Shown here: positions 17,803 through 25,002 of the stretch, piece after piece
Layout: the number at the start of each line of letters is the position of its first letter
Numbering within the stretch: the first letter of the stretch is position 1
NCBI GenBank assembly: GCA_958445065.1
Contig: CAUCQW010000002.1
Location: forward strand, 113,379 to 177,378
Direction of reading: 5' to 3'
Source of the DNA: an uncultured Collinsella sp.
GTDB taxonomy: Bacteria; Actinomycetota; Coriobacteriia; Coriobacteriales; Coriobacteriaceae
DNA length: 64,000 nt
The notes under the pieces: generated by a model
What the model saw: only the letters and a program-made list of their open reading frames with translations
Databases searched by the model: none
What the model was told of the DNA's origin: nothing
Position numbers and translations under genes: made by a program

Positions 17803-18606
17803 TCACGCAACCAAGACGAAGGCGAGCGCAGGCAGGAAGGCGAGGGGAGCGAAAGGCAGCGCCGTATCCGATTTCCTGATCTTCAGCACGGCAAGGATAA
17901 TGGAACACTCGGCCAGCAGGGCAAGGCATGCGGCCAAAAGCGCGTTAGAGCTGTACACGGCAGATGCCCCGACCGCTCCGAGCAAAAGCACATCCCCCAG
18001 ACCGAATGCCTCTTTCCCGCAAACCATCTCCGCACCGAAAGCGGCTAAATAAAGAACCACGCTGAGGCATACCCCTTGGGCGAGCCTCTGTGGGATATCC
18101 GCACCGCCACCCATGAGAAGCCCGAAAAGGGCGAGAAAGGCGATGGAGTAGAGGTCGATGCGTCGGTACCTGAAATCATTGACGCAGATACTGATGAACG
18201 TGGCGACCCAGAAGCCGAAGGCGGGCTCTGTCAAGGCGCCCGCGATGGCACCGGCGGCGATGCCGCCGACAAGGCCGACTCCCAGCAGCCAATCCGAACA
18301 GCCCGTATCGAAGCGACCGTCTTCGCGGCCGCCCCAGAACTTATAGGATTTCTCGATACCCACGAGGTCTTCATCGCTGAAATCGCAGGCGGCGCGGGCG
18401 ACAGAAGGGCTGACGAGCCCCTTGAACGCCCCGTCGCGGATTTCCTCGACCCACTCGGCGTCCGTCTCAAGACCGTTCTCGATGGCATGGATCTGTGCGG
18501 TATCGACTTCCTCCGCATCACGCTTCTTCGCCGCGAGCGAGAAGATGGCAGCGGCAAGGATGAACGCCGCGCCGATACCTCCTATTACTCCATTGATTGC
18601 GGTCAT
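17803..18606 (-). CDS. tadV: TadV/CpaA-type prepilin peptidase
   Basis: 267 residues from ATG 18606, which follows AGGAG. The catalytic aspartates are visible: NDFRYRRID near residue 147 and AFGLGDVLLLG (GxGD) near 203, the pair used by A24 prepilin peptidases. About six membrane helices. An N-terminal extension of about 120 residues, with one helix and an acidic soluble stretch, is unusual for TadV. It should cleave the two Flp pilins and the TadE-like proteins. Confidence 0.88.
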   Translation of the reverse strand: MTAINGVIGGIGAAFILAAAIFSLAAKKRDAEEVDTAQIHAIENGLETDAEWVEEIRDGAFKGLVSPSVARAACDFSDEDLVGIEKSYKFWGGREDGRFDTGCSDWLLGVGLVGGIAAGAIAGALTEPAFGFWVATFISICVNDFRYRRIDLYSIAFLALFGLLMGGGADIPQRLAQGVCLSVVLYLAAFGAEMVCGKEAFGLGDVLLLGAVGASAVYSSNALLAACLALLAECSIILAVLKIRKSDTALPFAPLAFLPALAFVLVA

Positions 18607-18640
18607 AGGGTCTCCTGTCAGTCTCTGTCTAAAAAGAAAA

Positions 18641-18673
18641 GGCACCAGCCGTCTTTGGGAAACGGACGGTGCC
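18641..18673 (-). terminator. Rho-independent terminator after Flp pilin
   Basis: GGCACC and CCGTC arms around TTTGGGAAAC, followed on the minus strand by TTTTCTTTTT. It would set high pilin and lower assembly-gene expression by partial readthrough. Confidence 0.85.
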
Positions 18674-18696
18674 GAAAAATGCAAGCAGCTCAGCCA

Positions 18697-18954
18697 CTAG
18701 GCACCGAAGCCGGTACCGGTACCGGTGTTCAAGGTCTCGGAAATCTTGGTGAACTGATTGCGGATGGCACCTGCGACGGCGGGGCCGGCGAAGACGACGA
18801 CGAGCGAGATGACGGCGATGATCAGGACGTACTCGATGAGGCCCTGGCCGGACAGCTCGCCGGCCTTGGCGGCGCGGAAGTCACGCACGAGCTTGTTCTT
18901 GAGCTGGTTCTTGGCGACCACGGCGCGGGCGCATGCGGAGTTGACGAAATCCAT
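18697..18954 (-). CDS. flp: Flp-type major pilin, copy 1
   Basis: 85 residues. The N-terminal cytoplasmic leader of about 36 residues is long and basic. The cleavage region GQGLIEYVLIIAVISLVVV has the Gly/Glu +5 and Tyr +6 of Flp pilins, then one helix and a short Thr/Gly-rich tail. It differs from copy 2 only in the last dozen or so residues. Confidence 0.92.
   Translation of the reverse strand: MDFVNSACARAVVAKNQLKNKLVRDFRAAKAGELSGQGLIEYVLIIAVISLVVVFAGPAVAGAIRNQFTKISETLNTGTGTGFGA
18750..18954 (-). repeat. Near-identical 205-bp repeat (pilin copy 1), partner 19104-19308
   Basis: The two pilin 5-prime regions match over about 205 bp with a single difference that I can see. This indicates a recent duplication or ongoing gene conversion. 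Confidence 0.85.
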
Positions 18955-18994
18955 TGGAGTGTTCCTCTCTAGCGGAGATAAATAGGGCAAATAT

Positions 18995-19031
18995 GCCCGA
19001 TGGACGAGACGGATCGCCCCGTCCATCGGGC
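18995..19031 (-). terminator. Hairpin between the two pilin genes
   Basis: A perfect 12-bp stem GCCCGATGGACG with a 13-nt loop, followed on the minus strand by ATATTTGCC. It is a weak terminator or mRNA stabiliser between the pilin genes. Confidence 0.65.
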
Positions 19032-19050
19032 ATAGACGAAGTCTTGGCGA

Positions 19051-19308
19051 CTAGGCACCGAAACCGGAGGTGGTACCGGTGGTCAGGGTGGTGGCAATCT
19101 TGTTGAACTGATTGCGGATGGCGCCTGCGACGGCGGGGCCGGCGAAGACGACGACGAGCGAGATGACGGCGATGATCAGGACGTACTCGATGAGGCCCTG
19201 GCCGGACAGCTCGCCGGCCTTGGCGGCGCGGAAGTCACGCACGAGCTTGTTCTTGAGCTGGTTCTTGGCGACCACGGCGCGGGCGCATGCGGAGTTGACG
19301 AAATCCAT
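19051..19308 (-). CDS. flp: Flp-type major pilin, copy 2
   Basis: 85 residues, with the first 67 or so identical to copy 1 and a different tail (KIATTLTTGTTSGFGA). It is the promoter-proximal pilin. The class B palindrome lies 93 bp upstream. The two copies probably form one heteropolymeric or alternative pilus. Confidence 0.92.
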   Translation of the reverse strand: MDFVNSACARAVVAKNQLKNKLVRDFRAAKAGELSGQGLIEYVLIIAVISLVVVFAGPAVAGAIRNQFNKIATTLTTGTTSGFGA

Positions 19309-19400
19309 TGGATGAATCCTCTCAATAGAGAACGATAGAAGGCGAGGGGCGCGCTCCCTCGGCGAACATAATCGGGCTCCGTCAAGCGAGAAAATATGTC

Positions 19401-19415
19401 GTGCCGCAGCGGCAA
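19401..19415. promoter_or_regulatory. Class B palindromic upstream box
   Basis: GTGCCGCAGCGGCAA, one mismatch from the consensus, 93 bp before the first pilin start. Confidence 0.6.
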
Positions 19416-19474
19416 TCACATTCCTTCATAACTTGGTGGTTTTTAGAGAACCGCCTGAAAGGGGAGCCATAAAA

Positions 19475-19501
19475 AACGGTCGACTGTATCGGCCGACCGT
19501 T
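19475..19501 (-). terminator. Rho-independent terminator
   Basis: Stem AACGGTCG/CGACCGTT followed on the minus strand by TTTTTTATGG. It ends the 19530-20095 transcript. Confidence 0.85.
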
Positions 19502-19529
19502 AAAACACAGCTATTAGAATCATCTCGCG

Positions 19530-19703
19530 CTATTCGGGCTTAATGCCTTTCCCCTTGTCGCGCGACTCGAGAAATGCCTTCATGAGCGATTTGGCGCTTG
19601 CCAGATCGGAGCAGATGCCGACGAGCGGGCAGTTGTTTGGCTCTCGTTTGATGGAGATATATGGCAGGCCTTCCTTATTGACCAGAACGAAATACTTCTT
19701 CAC
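19530..19703 (-). CDS. Small 57-residue protein downstream of XRE regulator
   Basis: GTG 19703 has AGGAAG seven bases upstream and opens a 57-codon frame ending at 19530. The protein starts KKYFVLVNKEGLPYISI, has Cys at about 25 and 31, and ends with a basic, helical segment. It starts 11 bp after the XRE gene stop and both end at the 19475 terminator, so they form one operon. It may modulate the regulator; no known family. Confidence 0.6.
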   Translation of the reverse strand: MKKYFVLVNKEGLPYISIKREPNNCPLVGICSDLASAKSLMKAFLESRDKGKGIKPE

Positions 19704-19714
19704 GAAATCGCTTC

Positions 19715-20095
19715 CTATTTGTAGAGGTTGATGCCATCTGATTCAGGGTCGCCCTCGCCATTCGGACGAGACGCATCGACCTTGCCCTCTTGCTTTGTCT
19801 GGACTGAACCCGCAAATTCCCTGCGCGGGCGATGCGCAGGTGGCCTGAACTCGTCAAGCGAGACATCGAGCACCGTGGCGATCCTCTCGATATTCTCGAA
19901 GGAGGTCATTCTGCGACCCGTCAGCAGGCGAGTGATAATGTTCTTGGATACCCCAGAAGCCTCAGAGAGCGAACTCTGGTTCATACCCTTTTTTCTCATG
20001 ATTCGCCAAATGCGAACTCCGAGCTCCTTGTCCCCGGATTCGATGTCACGTCCTGCGATTTGTTCCCTGCGGGTCACGTCTTTGTAGGTGTTCAT
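19715..20095 (-). CDS. XRE-family transcriptional regulator
   Basis: 126 residues from ATG 20095. A helix-turn-helix (about residues 22-80) reads IWRIMRKKGMNQSSLSEASGVSKNIITRLLTGRRMTSFENIERIATVLDVSLDEF in order, a Cro/CI-like fold with the usual ELA-GVS-turn variant. A hydrophilic tail follows. A perfect palindrome GGGTCA-TTC-TGACCC at 20166-20180, 71 bp upstream, could be its operator. It lies between the pilin operon and the HNH locus. Confidence 0.85.
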   Translation of the reverse strand: MNTYKDVTRREQIAGRDIESGDKELGVRIWRIMRKKGMNQSSLSEASGVSKNIITRLLTGRRMTSFENIERIATVLDVSLDEFRPPAHRPRREFAGSVQTKQEGKVDASRPNGEGDPESDGINLYK

Positions 20096-20165
20096 AAGCA
20101 GCCGCCCGTTGAGTTGAGATTTTGCACAAGCCAAAACTTAACCCAGCCAGCCGTAAAAATTAAGT

Positions 20166-20180
20166 AGGGTCATTCTGACC
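20166..20180. promoter_or_regulatory. Candidate operator of XRE regulator
   Basis: Perfect 6+3+6 palindrome GGGTCATTCTGACCC in the 180-bp gap upstream of the XRE gene, amid AT-rich DNA likely to hold its promoter. Confidence 0.45.
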
Positions 20181-20275
20181 CCCGCTCAATATGATTCCGC
20201 CCGTCCCGAAGATAACATCAGAGCAGAATCAACATACCGTACGATTAGAAACAGATCTGTAGCGGCAAACCCAAC

Positions 20276-20491
20276 CTACAGCATCCAGTCGAACCCGTTC
20301 TTGCCGATCGTCTGGCGCATGTTACCGATTTGCATCTCGGTATGGGTGCCGTTCTCATCGATGACGGTGCTCATGCCTCCGAATCCTGGGATGACCGTCT
20401 TGACGTCTCCCGTGGTGATGTCGATTCTTTGGTTGCCGAATTGCCGCTCGAGGTGCAGCTTGCCGTCCGAGCCGATTACCGTTTGATACAT
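20276..20491 (-). CDS. Small beta-rich conserved-looking protein
   Basis: 71 residues, mostly alternating strands and turns (DGKLHLERQFGNQRIDITTG, then a similar ENGTHTEMQIGNMRQTIG), so the two halves look like a duplicated strand-turn-strand unit. AGGAG lies about 10 bases before ATG, inside the end of the HNH frame. Function unknown. Confidence 0.6.
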   Translation of the reverse strand: MYQTVIGSDGKLHLERQFGNQRIDITTGDVKTVIPGFGGMSTVIDENGTHTEMQIGNMRQTIGKNGFDWML

Positions 20492-20545
20492 AATCCGATT
20501 CTCCTATTCGACGTACTTATTTCCCTTGCCGCAGTTGCAGTCCTC

Positions 20546-20899
20546 TCAAAGGGTCTGGAGGTTGTCCATAACCGACTTACCGCCGCGCGAAACGGGGATC
20601 ACATGGTCGACGTGCAGTTTGACTCCATCCTCGCGACCTCGCCCACACCGCACGCAATGGAACCCATCGCGGCGAAGCACGTCGTAGCGCATAGCGCGGG
20701 TTACCTTCGCATGCTCGGCATCGTTGGCCATGCGGCGGTCCTGATATTCCAACCGCCGCTTCTCCCGTTTTTTAACACGCTCCCGCTCACGCTTGGCCTT
20801 CTTGTGCTCGCGCCAAAGCATGTCGAACACGGTTTCTATGCCAAACAGGACAATGGCAAGCGTAAAGAACGGCATCATGGCATCCATCACTTGATCCAT
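20546..20899 (-). CDS. Membrane-anchored HNH endonuclease-like protein, interrupted by in-frame TGA
   Basis: ATG 20899 follows AAGGGA. 117 residues run to TGA at 20546: one membrane helix (about 8-28), a long basic coiled segment (KKAKRERERVKKREKRR), then an HNH core with CVRCGR, VDHVIPVSRGGKSVMDNLQTL. In HNH nucleases the next residue is the zinc Cys of a C-x-x-C-N motif; here it is TGA, and the same frame continues EDCNCGKGNKYVE to TAG at 20504, right beside the next gene's ribosome site. So this is either a recent Cys-to-stop mutation or a recoded (for example Sec) codon. Class B palindrome 72 bp upstream. Confidence 0.7.
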   Translation of the reverse strand: MDQVMDAMMPFFTLAIVLFGIETVFDMLWREHKKAKRERERVKKREKRRLEYQDRRMANDAEHAKVTRAMRYDVLRRDGFHCVRCGRGREDGVKLHVDHVIPVSRGGKSVMDNLQTL

Positions 20900-20970
20900 A
20901 CCTATCCCTTCAGTATGTTGAGGATCTTTCATGCCAAACATACCGAATCCCAATGCCCACCCATAACGTA

Positions 20971-20985
20971 CTGCCGCTGCGGCAT
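20971..20985. promoter_or_regulatory. Class B palindromic upstream box
   Basis: CTGCCGCTGCGGCAT, core TGCCGCTGCGGCA intact, 72 bp before the HNH start at 20899. Confidence 0.6.
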
Positions 20986-21009
20986 CGCCGAGGAGGCATC
21001 ACCAAAAGA

Positions 21010-21037
21010 AAAGCCCGCGCAGGATTACGCGGGCTTT
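21010..21037. terminator. Bidirectional rho-independent terminator
   Basis: AAAGCCCGCG/CGCGGGCTTT stem, with T-rich flanks on either strand. It ends the pilin-adhesin gene. Confidence 0.9.
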
Positions 21038-21048
21038 TAGGCAAGAGT

Positions 21049-22047
21049 TTAGAAACAGAAAGCGGGACAGACGCAATACGAGCCCGCCGCAACGCGGCCG
21101 GCCGACGGATCGCCGTCGGCGCTGACAAGGAGGAAGGCGTAGGAGCGGTACGGACTCACCAATCGCTCCCACCAAAGGCTGCCAATGCCAAGACAAGAGT
21201 TGCCCGAATAGTTGTTCGTTACCTTGCCCTGGAACGCCTCGTACTGGGTTCCCTCGTTGCCAATCCAGAGATAGTTAGACCAGCCGCTGTAAGGGGTCGC
21301 GACGATCTCGGAGTAGCTGAGCAGGAACAGCTTGTCTGATGTTGCCGTGACCGCGGCTGTATTCTCGTTCTGCTCATGGCCGCAGCCAACGTTGTTCGTG
21401 AGCTTCTTTACGACCTTAACCTTGGACTGGAAATCGGATGGCAGGAGGTTCCAGACCTCGCCTGAGTTCATCTTCTGGCGAAGTTCCGACTTCTCCCAAC
21501 CGCCAGTGTTGTCACTTTTAGCGTTCATGCGGGATTTGATGTTCGTCGAGGTGGTTAGGAACGTCAACCCAGCTTTGCCGGAGCCGCCCGCGAGATCATC
21601 GTGGTTGATGCCGATAATGCGGTATTGCATCGTCTCGCCATTGGTGAGCTTGATTGACCACTTTGTGCCGACATCCATCGCGGCTTTGGCCTTGGCATAG
21701 GCAGGAGATGCCTCGCCTTTTTCCGCGATGTCCTCGGCTACGGCCTTCTGCTCGTCGAGCGTCCAGTCCTTCGCGTCCTTGGCCACCGCCGCCGAGACGG
21801 TCGCAGAATCGGTTCCATTAGAGCCTCCGCCGGACGCGCCTCCCTCGATGCCGCCGGCCGTCCCGCTGTTCACCGTGTTGCCGACCAGGTTGAACTGGTT
21901 TCGAATCGCGCCCGAGACCTGAGGTCCCGCGAACACGATCACCAGACCGATGACCGCGATGATCAGGACGTACTCGATGATAGATTGCCCTCGGAGAAGG
22001 GTACCTCTAGGAGATACCCCCCCCCCGAGGCGAAATTGCCGCTGCAT
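21049..22047 (-). CDS. Flp pilin fused to DUF6273-type domain (putative pilus adhesin), phase-variable
   Basis: 332 residues. The N-terminus repeats the Flp processing site (GQSIIEYVLIIAVIGLVIVF) and GPQVSGAIRNQF of the major pilins, so it can enter the same pilus. After a Gly/Ser linker comes a DUF6273-like domain (about 115-332): WSIKLTNGETMQYRIIGINHDD, LRQKMNSGEVWNLLP, FLLSYSEIVATP, LWWERLVSPYRS and GSYCVCPAFCF. This fold resembles C-type-lectin or sulfatase-modifying folds used as binding tips, so an adhesin role is likely. A G10 run in codons 8-11 can shift the frame. It has its own class B box and terminator. Confidence 0.8.
   Translation of the reverse strand: MQRQFRLGGGVSPRGTLLRGQSIIEYVLIIAVIGLVIVFAGPQVSGAIRNQFNLVGNTVNSGTAGGIEGGASGGGSNGTDSATVSAAVAKDAKDWTLDEQKAVAEDIAEKGEASPAYAKAKAAMDVGTKWSIKLTNGETMQYRIIGINHDDLAGGSGKAGLTFLTTSTNIKSRMNAKSDNTGGWEKSELRQKMNSGEVWNLLPSDFQSKVKVVKKLTNNVGCGHEQNENTAAVTATSDKLFLLSYSEIVATPYSGWSNYLWIGNEGTQYEAFQGKVTNNYSGNSCLGIGSLWWERLVSPYRSYAFLLVSADGDPSAGRVAAGSYCVCPAFCF
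22017..22026 (-). repeat. G10 homopolymer inside pilin-adhesin coding start
   Basis: Ten consecutive C on the plus strand encode three Gly codons plus one base just after the start. The length is in frame here (ON). Slippage by one base would abolish the pilin. Confidence 0.9.
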
Positions 22048-22123
22048 GCATATGCGGCTCCCTTCGCTCAGAGTTAATAGAAACGACCAAAGCGTAGGGG
22101 CGGCACGGGGTTTTGGGGCGCTC

Positions 22124-22138
22124 TTGCCGCAGCGGCAC
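22124..22138. promoter_or_regulatory. Class B palindromic upstream box
   Basis: TTGCCGCAGCGGCAC, 77 bp before the pilin-adhesin start. Confidence 0.6.
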
Positions 22139-22174
22139 CCCAAAGCGATTAGCACCTCACCTAGAACAGCAAAC

Positions 22175-22196
22175 GGGACGCCTTTCTTGGCGTCCC
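22175..22196 (-). terminator. Rho-independent terminator
   Basis: Stem GGGACGCC/GGCGTCCC followed on the minus strand by GTTTGC, preceded by ATAATAACAAG. The 240-bp stretch up to 22437 otherwise contains two further inverted repeats (22337-22382; GAGGTG/CACCTC at 22404-22439) and no gene I can support. Confidence 0.75.
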
Positions 22197-22437
22197 TTAG
22201 TACGGCAACTTGTTATTATTCTCATCCTTCCAAGACACTTAGCGTCCAGCCATCCACCCAAGCCATTACCCCTCACCCCAAACCCGTACAAAAAAGCCGT
22301 GCCAGATGAAATCACCCAGCACGGTGCCCCAAACACGATGGAGGGCGAGACAGGAAAGCTGTAGAGCATGACCCTCCATCTGCTCAAGTATCCCAAACGG
22401 CGAGAGGTGGCAACCCCTCGTGCCGCAAAGGCACACC

Positions 22438-23004
22438 TCAACGCTCCAAGGCAACTTCCACCTCAGCCGTTCCCGCCTGATCCCCGTACACCTCGGCCAG
22501 CTCATCGAGCGAGACGGATGGCCCGTCCTGCTCACGGACGGTAAGCCCGCGCCGCTCATCCATGTCCTGGTCGGCGTTGAGCCTGATTCGCCTCGAGACC
22601 TCGTCATCCGTCACGAAGTCGGGCAGCTGGTCGATGCAGATAGCAAGCGCGATGAGATAGTTCGTGTCATGCTCGTCGACAACCTCCTCGAAGACATTAT
22701 AGGGGATCATGGTGGCAGCGCCCGAAGCCCCTGCAAGCGTCTCGGCAAACCTTGCCGCATCGTGCGCATCGCTAAGCGAGCCGCGGTCTTGAATCGCCTC
22801 GCCGCACGACCAGATGCCCGCCTCGTCGCGGCTCCATACCGCTACCTGCAGATCCCAGCCGCGGCCAAGGGAGGGGTCTTCGACCGCATGGCAGTCGACG
22901 AAGATAGGGGAGCGCTCCGGTTCCTTCACGACCCAAGCGGCGCTATGGTGTACGAGGTCTTCTTTGGCCTGCTCCAGAAAGTACGGCTGATGGTGGGTTC
23001 CCAT
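22438..23004 (-). CDS. Tagged accessory protein
   Basis: 188 residues, soluble, with an alpha/beta look (SPIFVDCHAVEDPSLGRGWDLQVAVW strand pairs) and a helical middle. The tag SLDELAEVYGDQA ends about 10 residues from the C terminus. It is the last gene of a five-gene cluster (24912-22438) that has a class B rather than class A upstream box. Function unknown. Confidence 0.65.
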   Translation of the reverse strand: MGTHHQPYFLEQAKEDLVHHSAAWVVKEPERSPIFVDCHAVEDPSLGRGWDLQVAVWSRDEAGIWSCGEAIQDRGSLSDAHDAARFAETLAGASGAATMIPYNVFEEVVDEHDTNYLIALAICIDQLPDFVTDDEVSRRIRLNADQDMDERRGLTVREQDGPSVSLDELAEVYGDQAGTAEVEVALER

Positions 23005-23012
23005 GTTGTCTC

Positions 23013-23519
23013 CTAACGCTCATCACTTGATAATTTGCACTCCGTGCCGCGACGCTCAGGCTGAATGACCCCATCGATTTCGAGTCCATCGCTATCGCGA
23101 CCGAACTGTTCGTAAGAATCCTGCGTGATATAGATGCCGAAACACTCGGCAAGCTCTTCCTCGATGCCCAAATCCGCATCCTCCACGCCCACTGCACATA
23201 CGCCATCGGGTAGACAAAGTTTCCCCGCGTGCTTGATATCGATATCGCCGATTGCGCGGCCTTGGTAGAAATCGGTGAGTTGCAGCGTGTACCCCGGATG
23301 GGACGTGCGCGAGAGCATATGCGAGACGCCGCGACCGCTTGACCAACAATACGCATCCATGGCATCGTTTACGAGCCTTGAGATCATGTTCGTCTCCTTG
23401 ACCGTGTTGCGGGCGATTGCCGCATCCGCCAAGGTGAAGTCATCGGAGATGTACGCCGCATCGATGAGTTCCTCGACAGGTTCGAAGGCGATGGGGAAGA
23501 TGTTGCGATTGATATCCAT
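23013..23519 (-). CDS. Conserved accessory protein, tandem paralog 1
   Basis: 168 residues from ATG 23519, with TTGGAG upstream. It is about half identical to the adjacent 23593-24105 product: IFPIAFEPV, RNTVKE, MDAYCWS, MLSRTSHPGYTLQL, SLPDGVCAVG- and EEELAE-x-FGIYIT blocks are shared. Upstream context (GGAGCCATCGC) is duplicated too. No known motif; conserved Cys, Trp and His in MDAYCWS and TSHPGY could form a site. It has no tag. Confidence 0.65.
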   Translation of the reverse strand: MDINRNIFPIAFEPVEELIDAAYISDDFTLADAAIARNTVKETNMISRLVNDAMDAYCWSSGRGVSHMLSRTSHPGYTLQLTDFYQGRAIGDIDIKHAGKLCLPDGVCAVGVEDADLGIEEELAECFGIYITQDSYEQFGRDSDGLEIDGVIQPERRGTECKLSSDER

Positions 23520-23592
23520 GCGATGGCTCCAATTGTTCATCGAAATGCCGATGTCTTCACGATGTATACGGCGCGGTAGTGGATGTTGCCTA

Positions 23593-24105
23593 CTAACGCT
23601 CCTGACTCGATATTTCGCGGATAGCATCCCGCGCATCCAATCGAACGGATTCCCCGCGCTCGGGCCCCTCGCCAACGCAGCCGAACCGCTCATACACATC
23701 GGGTGTGATATAGATGCCGAATCGCTCGGCAAGCTCCTCCTCGATGCCAGAATCGGCATGCTCGATACCGACCGCACACACGCCATCTGGCAAACTGAGC
23801 TCGCCCTTGCCGGCATGCTTGACATTGATATCTCCCCACGCATGACCTCGATGAAAGATGGTAAGCTGGAGCGTGTATCCCGGATGGGACGTACGAGAGA
23901 GCATATAAGAGGTACCGCGCGCGCCTGACCAGCAGTATGCGTCCATGGCTCCGTTGACGAGCCTGTGGATTATGACGGCCTCCTTGACCGTGTTGCGTAC
24001 GATAACCTCATCCGCCGCCCTGAAATCACGCGACCTATATGCTGCCGCTAGGATTTTCCTGACAGGCTCGAAGGCGAGGGGGTGGATGTTGCCGAAGTTA
24101 TCCAT
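23593..24105 (-). CDS. Conserved accessory protein, tandem paralog 2
   Basis: 170 residues, paralogous to its neighbour at 23013-23519, with the same order of conserved blocks and an almost identical ribosome site. The C-termini differ (REISSQER here versus KLSSDER). Located between a winged-helix gene and its paralog in one cluster. Function unknown. Confidence 0.65.
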   Translation of the reverse strand: MDNFGNIHPLAFEPVRKILAAAYRSRDFRAADEVIVRNTVKEAVIIHRLVNGAMDAYCWSGARGTSYMLSRTSHPGYTLQLTIFHRGHAWGDINVKHAGKGELSLPDGVCAVGIEHADSGIEEELAERFGIYITPDVYERFGCVGEGPERGESVRLDARDAIREISSQER

Positions 24106-24126
24106 GCGATGGCTCCAAAAGTCTAT

Positions 24127-24678
24127 CTAGATGCCTATGCGCAACAGCTCCATTGCACGGTCGCGGTCGAAAGAGGCGGTGAGCTTGCCAAAGCGCTCGA
24201 TATAGCCGATATGCTCGAGCCGCTTCACCAAGCGGCGGAACGGTTCGTACTGGACGCCTGCCTGATTCGACAGCTCTCGGATGGTGACGCGCTGCCCGAC
24301 CGACTTCTCGAGGGCATCGAGAGCCGCCATATAGAATTCCCGTTCCGAGGGGGTCAACTTGAAGCGACTCGGATCGCAACGATCCGAAATCTCATCGGCG
24401 TCCGCATCGGCGCGTCGGTACGCCTCGGTCGGGATGTGCCGTCCCGCCGCCTTCTCGAGAAGGGCGAATACCCTGATCGACTGCAATGCGGTGAGGGAGA
24501 GGGAGAATTCACAGCGTGTCGCACTCACGGAGCATTTCTTGACGATCAGCTTGGCGATCTCAGTGGACGGCACGAGATTGAAGGAAGAATAGCCGCCGTC
24601 CAGCAGGTACAGCTTGGCGAGCATCTCGACAAGCTCATCGCGGCTGAGCGCTATATCGCAGGAGCCTTTGACTATCAT
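24127..24678 (-). CDS. Winged-helix-like protein
   Basis: 183 residues. The C-terminal half (about 125-175) reads as a winged helix: VTIRELSNQAGVQYEPFRRLVKRLEHIGYIERFGKL gives helix, recognition helix and wing in order. The N-terminal half is helical. It lies 10 bp from another small winged-helix gene, suggesting a shared regulatory role for the cluster. Confidence 0.65.
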   Translation of the reverse strand: MIVKGSCDIALSRDELVEMLAKLYLLDGGYSSFNLVPSTEIAKLIVKKCSVSATRCEFSLSLTALQSIRVFALLEKAAGRHIPTEAYRRADADADEISDRCDPSRFKLTPSEREFYMAALDALEKSVGQRVTIRELSNQAGVQYEPFRRLVKRLEHIGYIERFGKLTASFDRDRAMELLRIGI

Positions 24679-24687
24679 CGATACCTC

Positions 24688-24912
24688 CTATGCAATCGCC
24701 ACATTGCCGTAAGAATCGAACTCGATGAGCTTCTTGACCTCAAGGGAAGTCAAAATCGACTCGAACGTTGATTCGACCGGCGCGGCCATGATGCCATCTC
24801 GAAGCTCAGCGCGGCTCACGGTATGGTCCCTGTTCTCGTATAGGTAGAAGAGAACCTGTTGTTCGGTCCTCTCGAAAAAACTGTCCCGTTCGTTCATTTG
24901 GTCTCTTTTCAT
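24688..24912 (-). CDS. Small winged-helix-like protein
   Basis: 74 residues from ATG 24912, with GAGAGG five bases upstream; ATG 24897 is the alternative. EQQVLFYLYENRDHTVSRAELRDGI and ILTSLEVKKLIEFDSYG fit a compact winged helix. First gene of the 24912-22438 cluster. The class B palindrome is 55 bp (or 70 bp for the shorter start) upstream. Confidence 0.65.
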   Translation of the reverse strand: MKRDQMNERDSFFERTEQQVLFYLYENRDHTVSRAELRDGIMAAPVESTFESILTSLEVKKLIEFDSYGNVAIA

Positions 24913-24966
24913 AGAAGCCTCTCTTTGCCGAACAGAATACGGAGACACGCGCAGGCGCTGACCTTC

Positions 24967-24981
24967 TTGCCGCTGCGGCAG
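24967..24981. promoter_or_regulatory. Class B palindromic upstream box
   Basis: TTGCCGCTGCGGCAG in the 90-bp gap upstream of the winged-helix cluster. Confidence 0.6.
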
Positions 24982-25002
24982 GTCTACCGGATTGGCGGAA
25001 CC

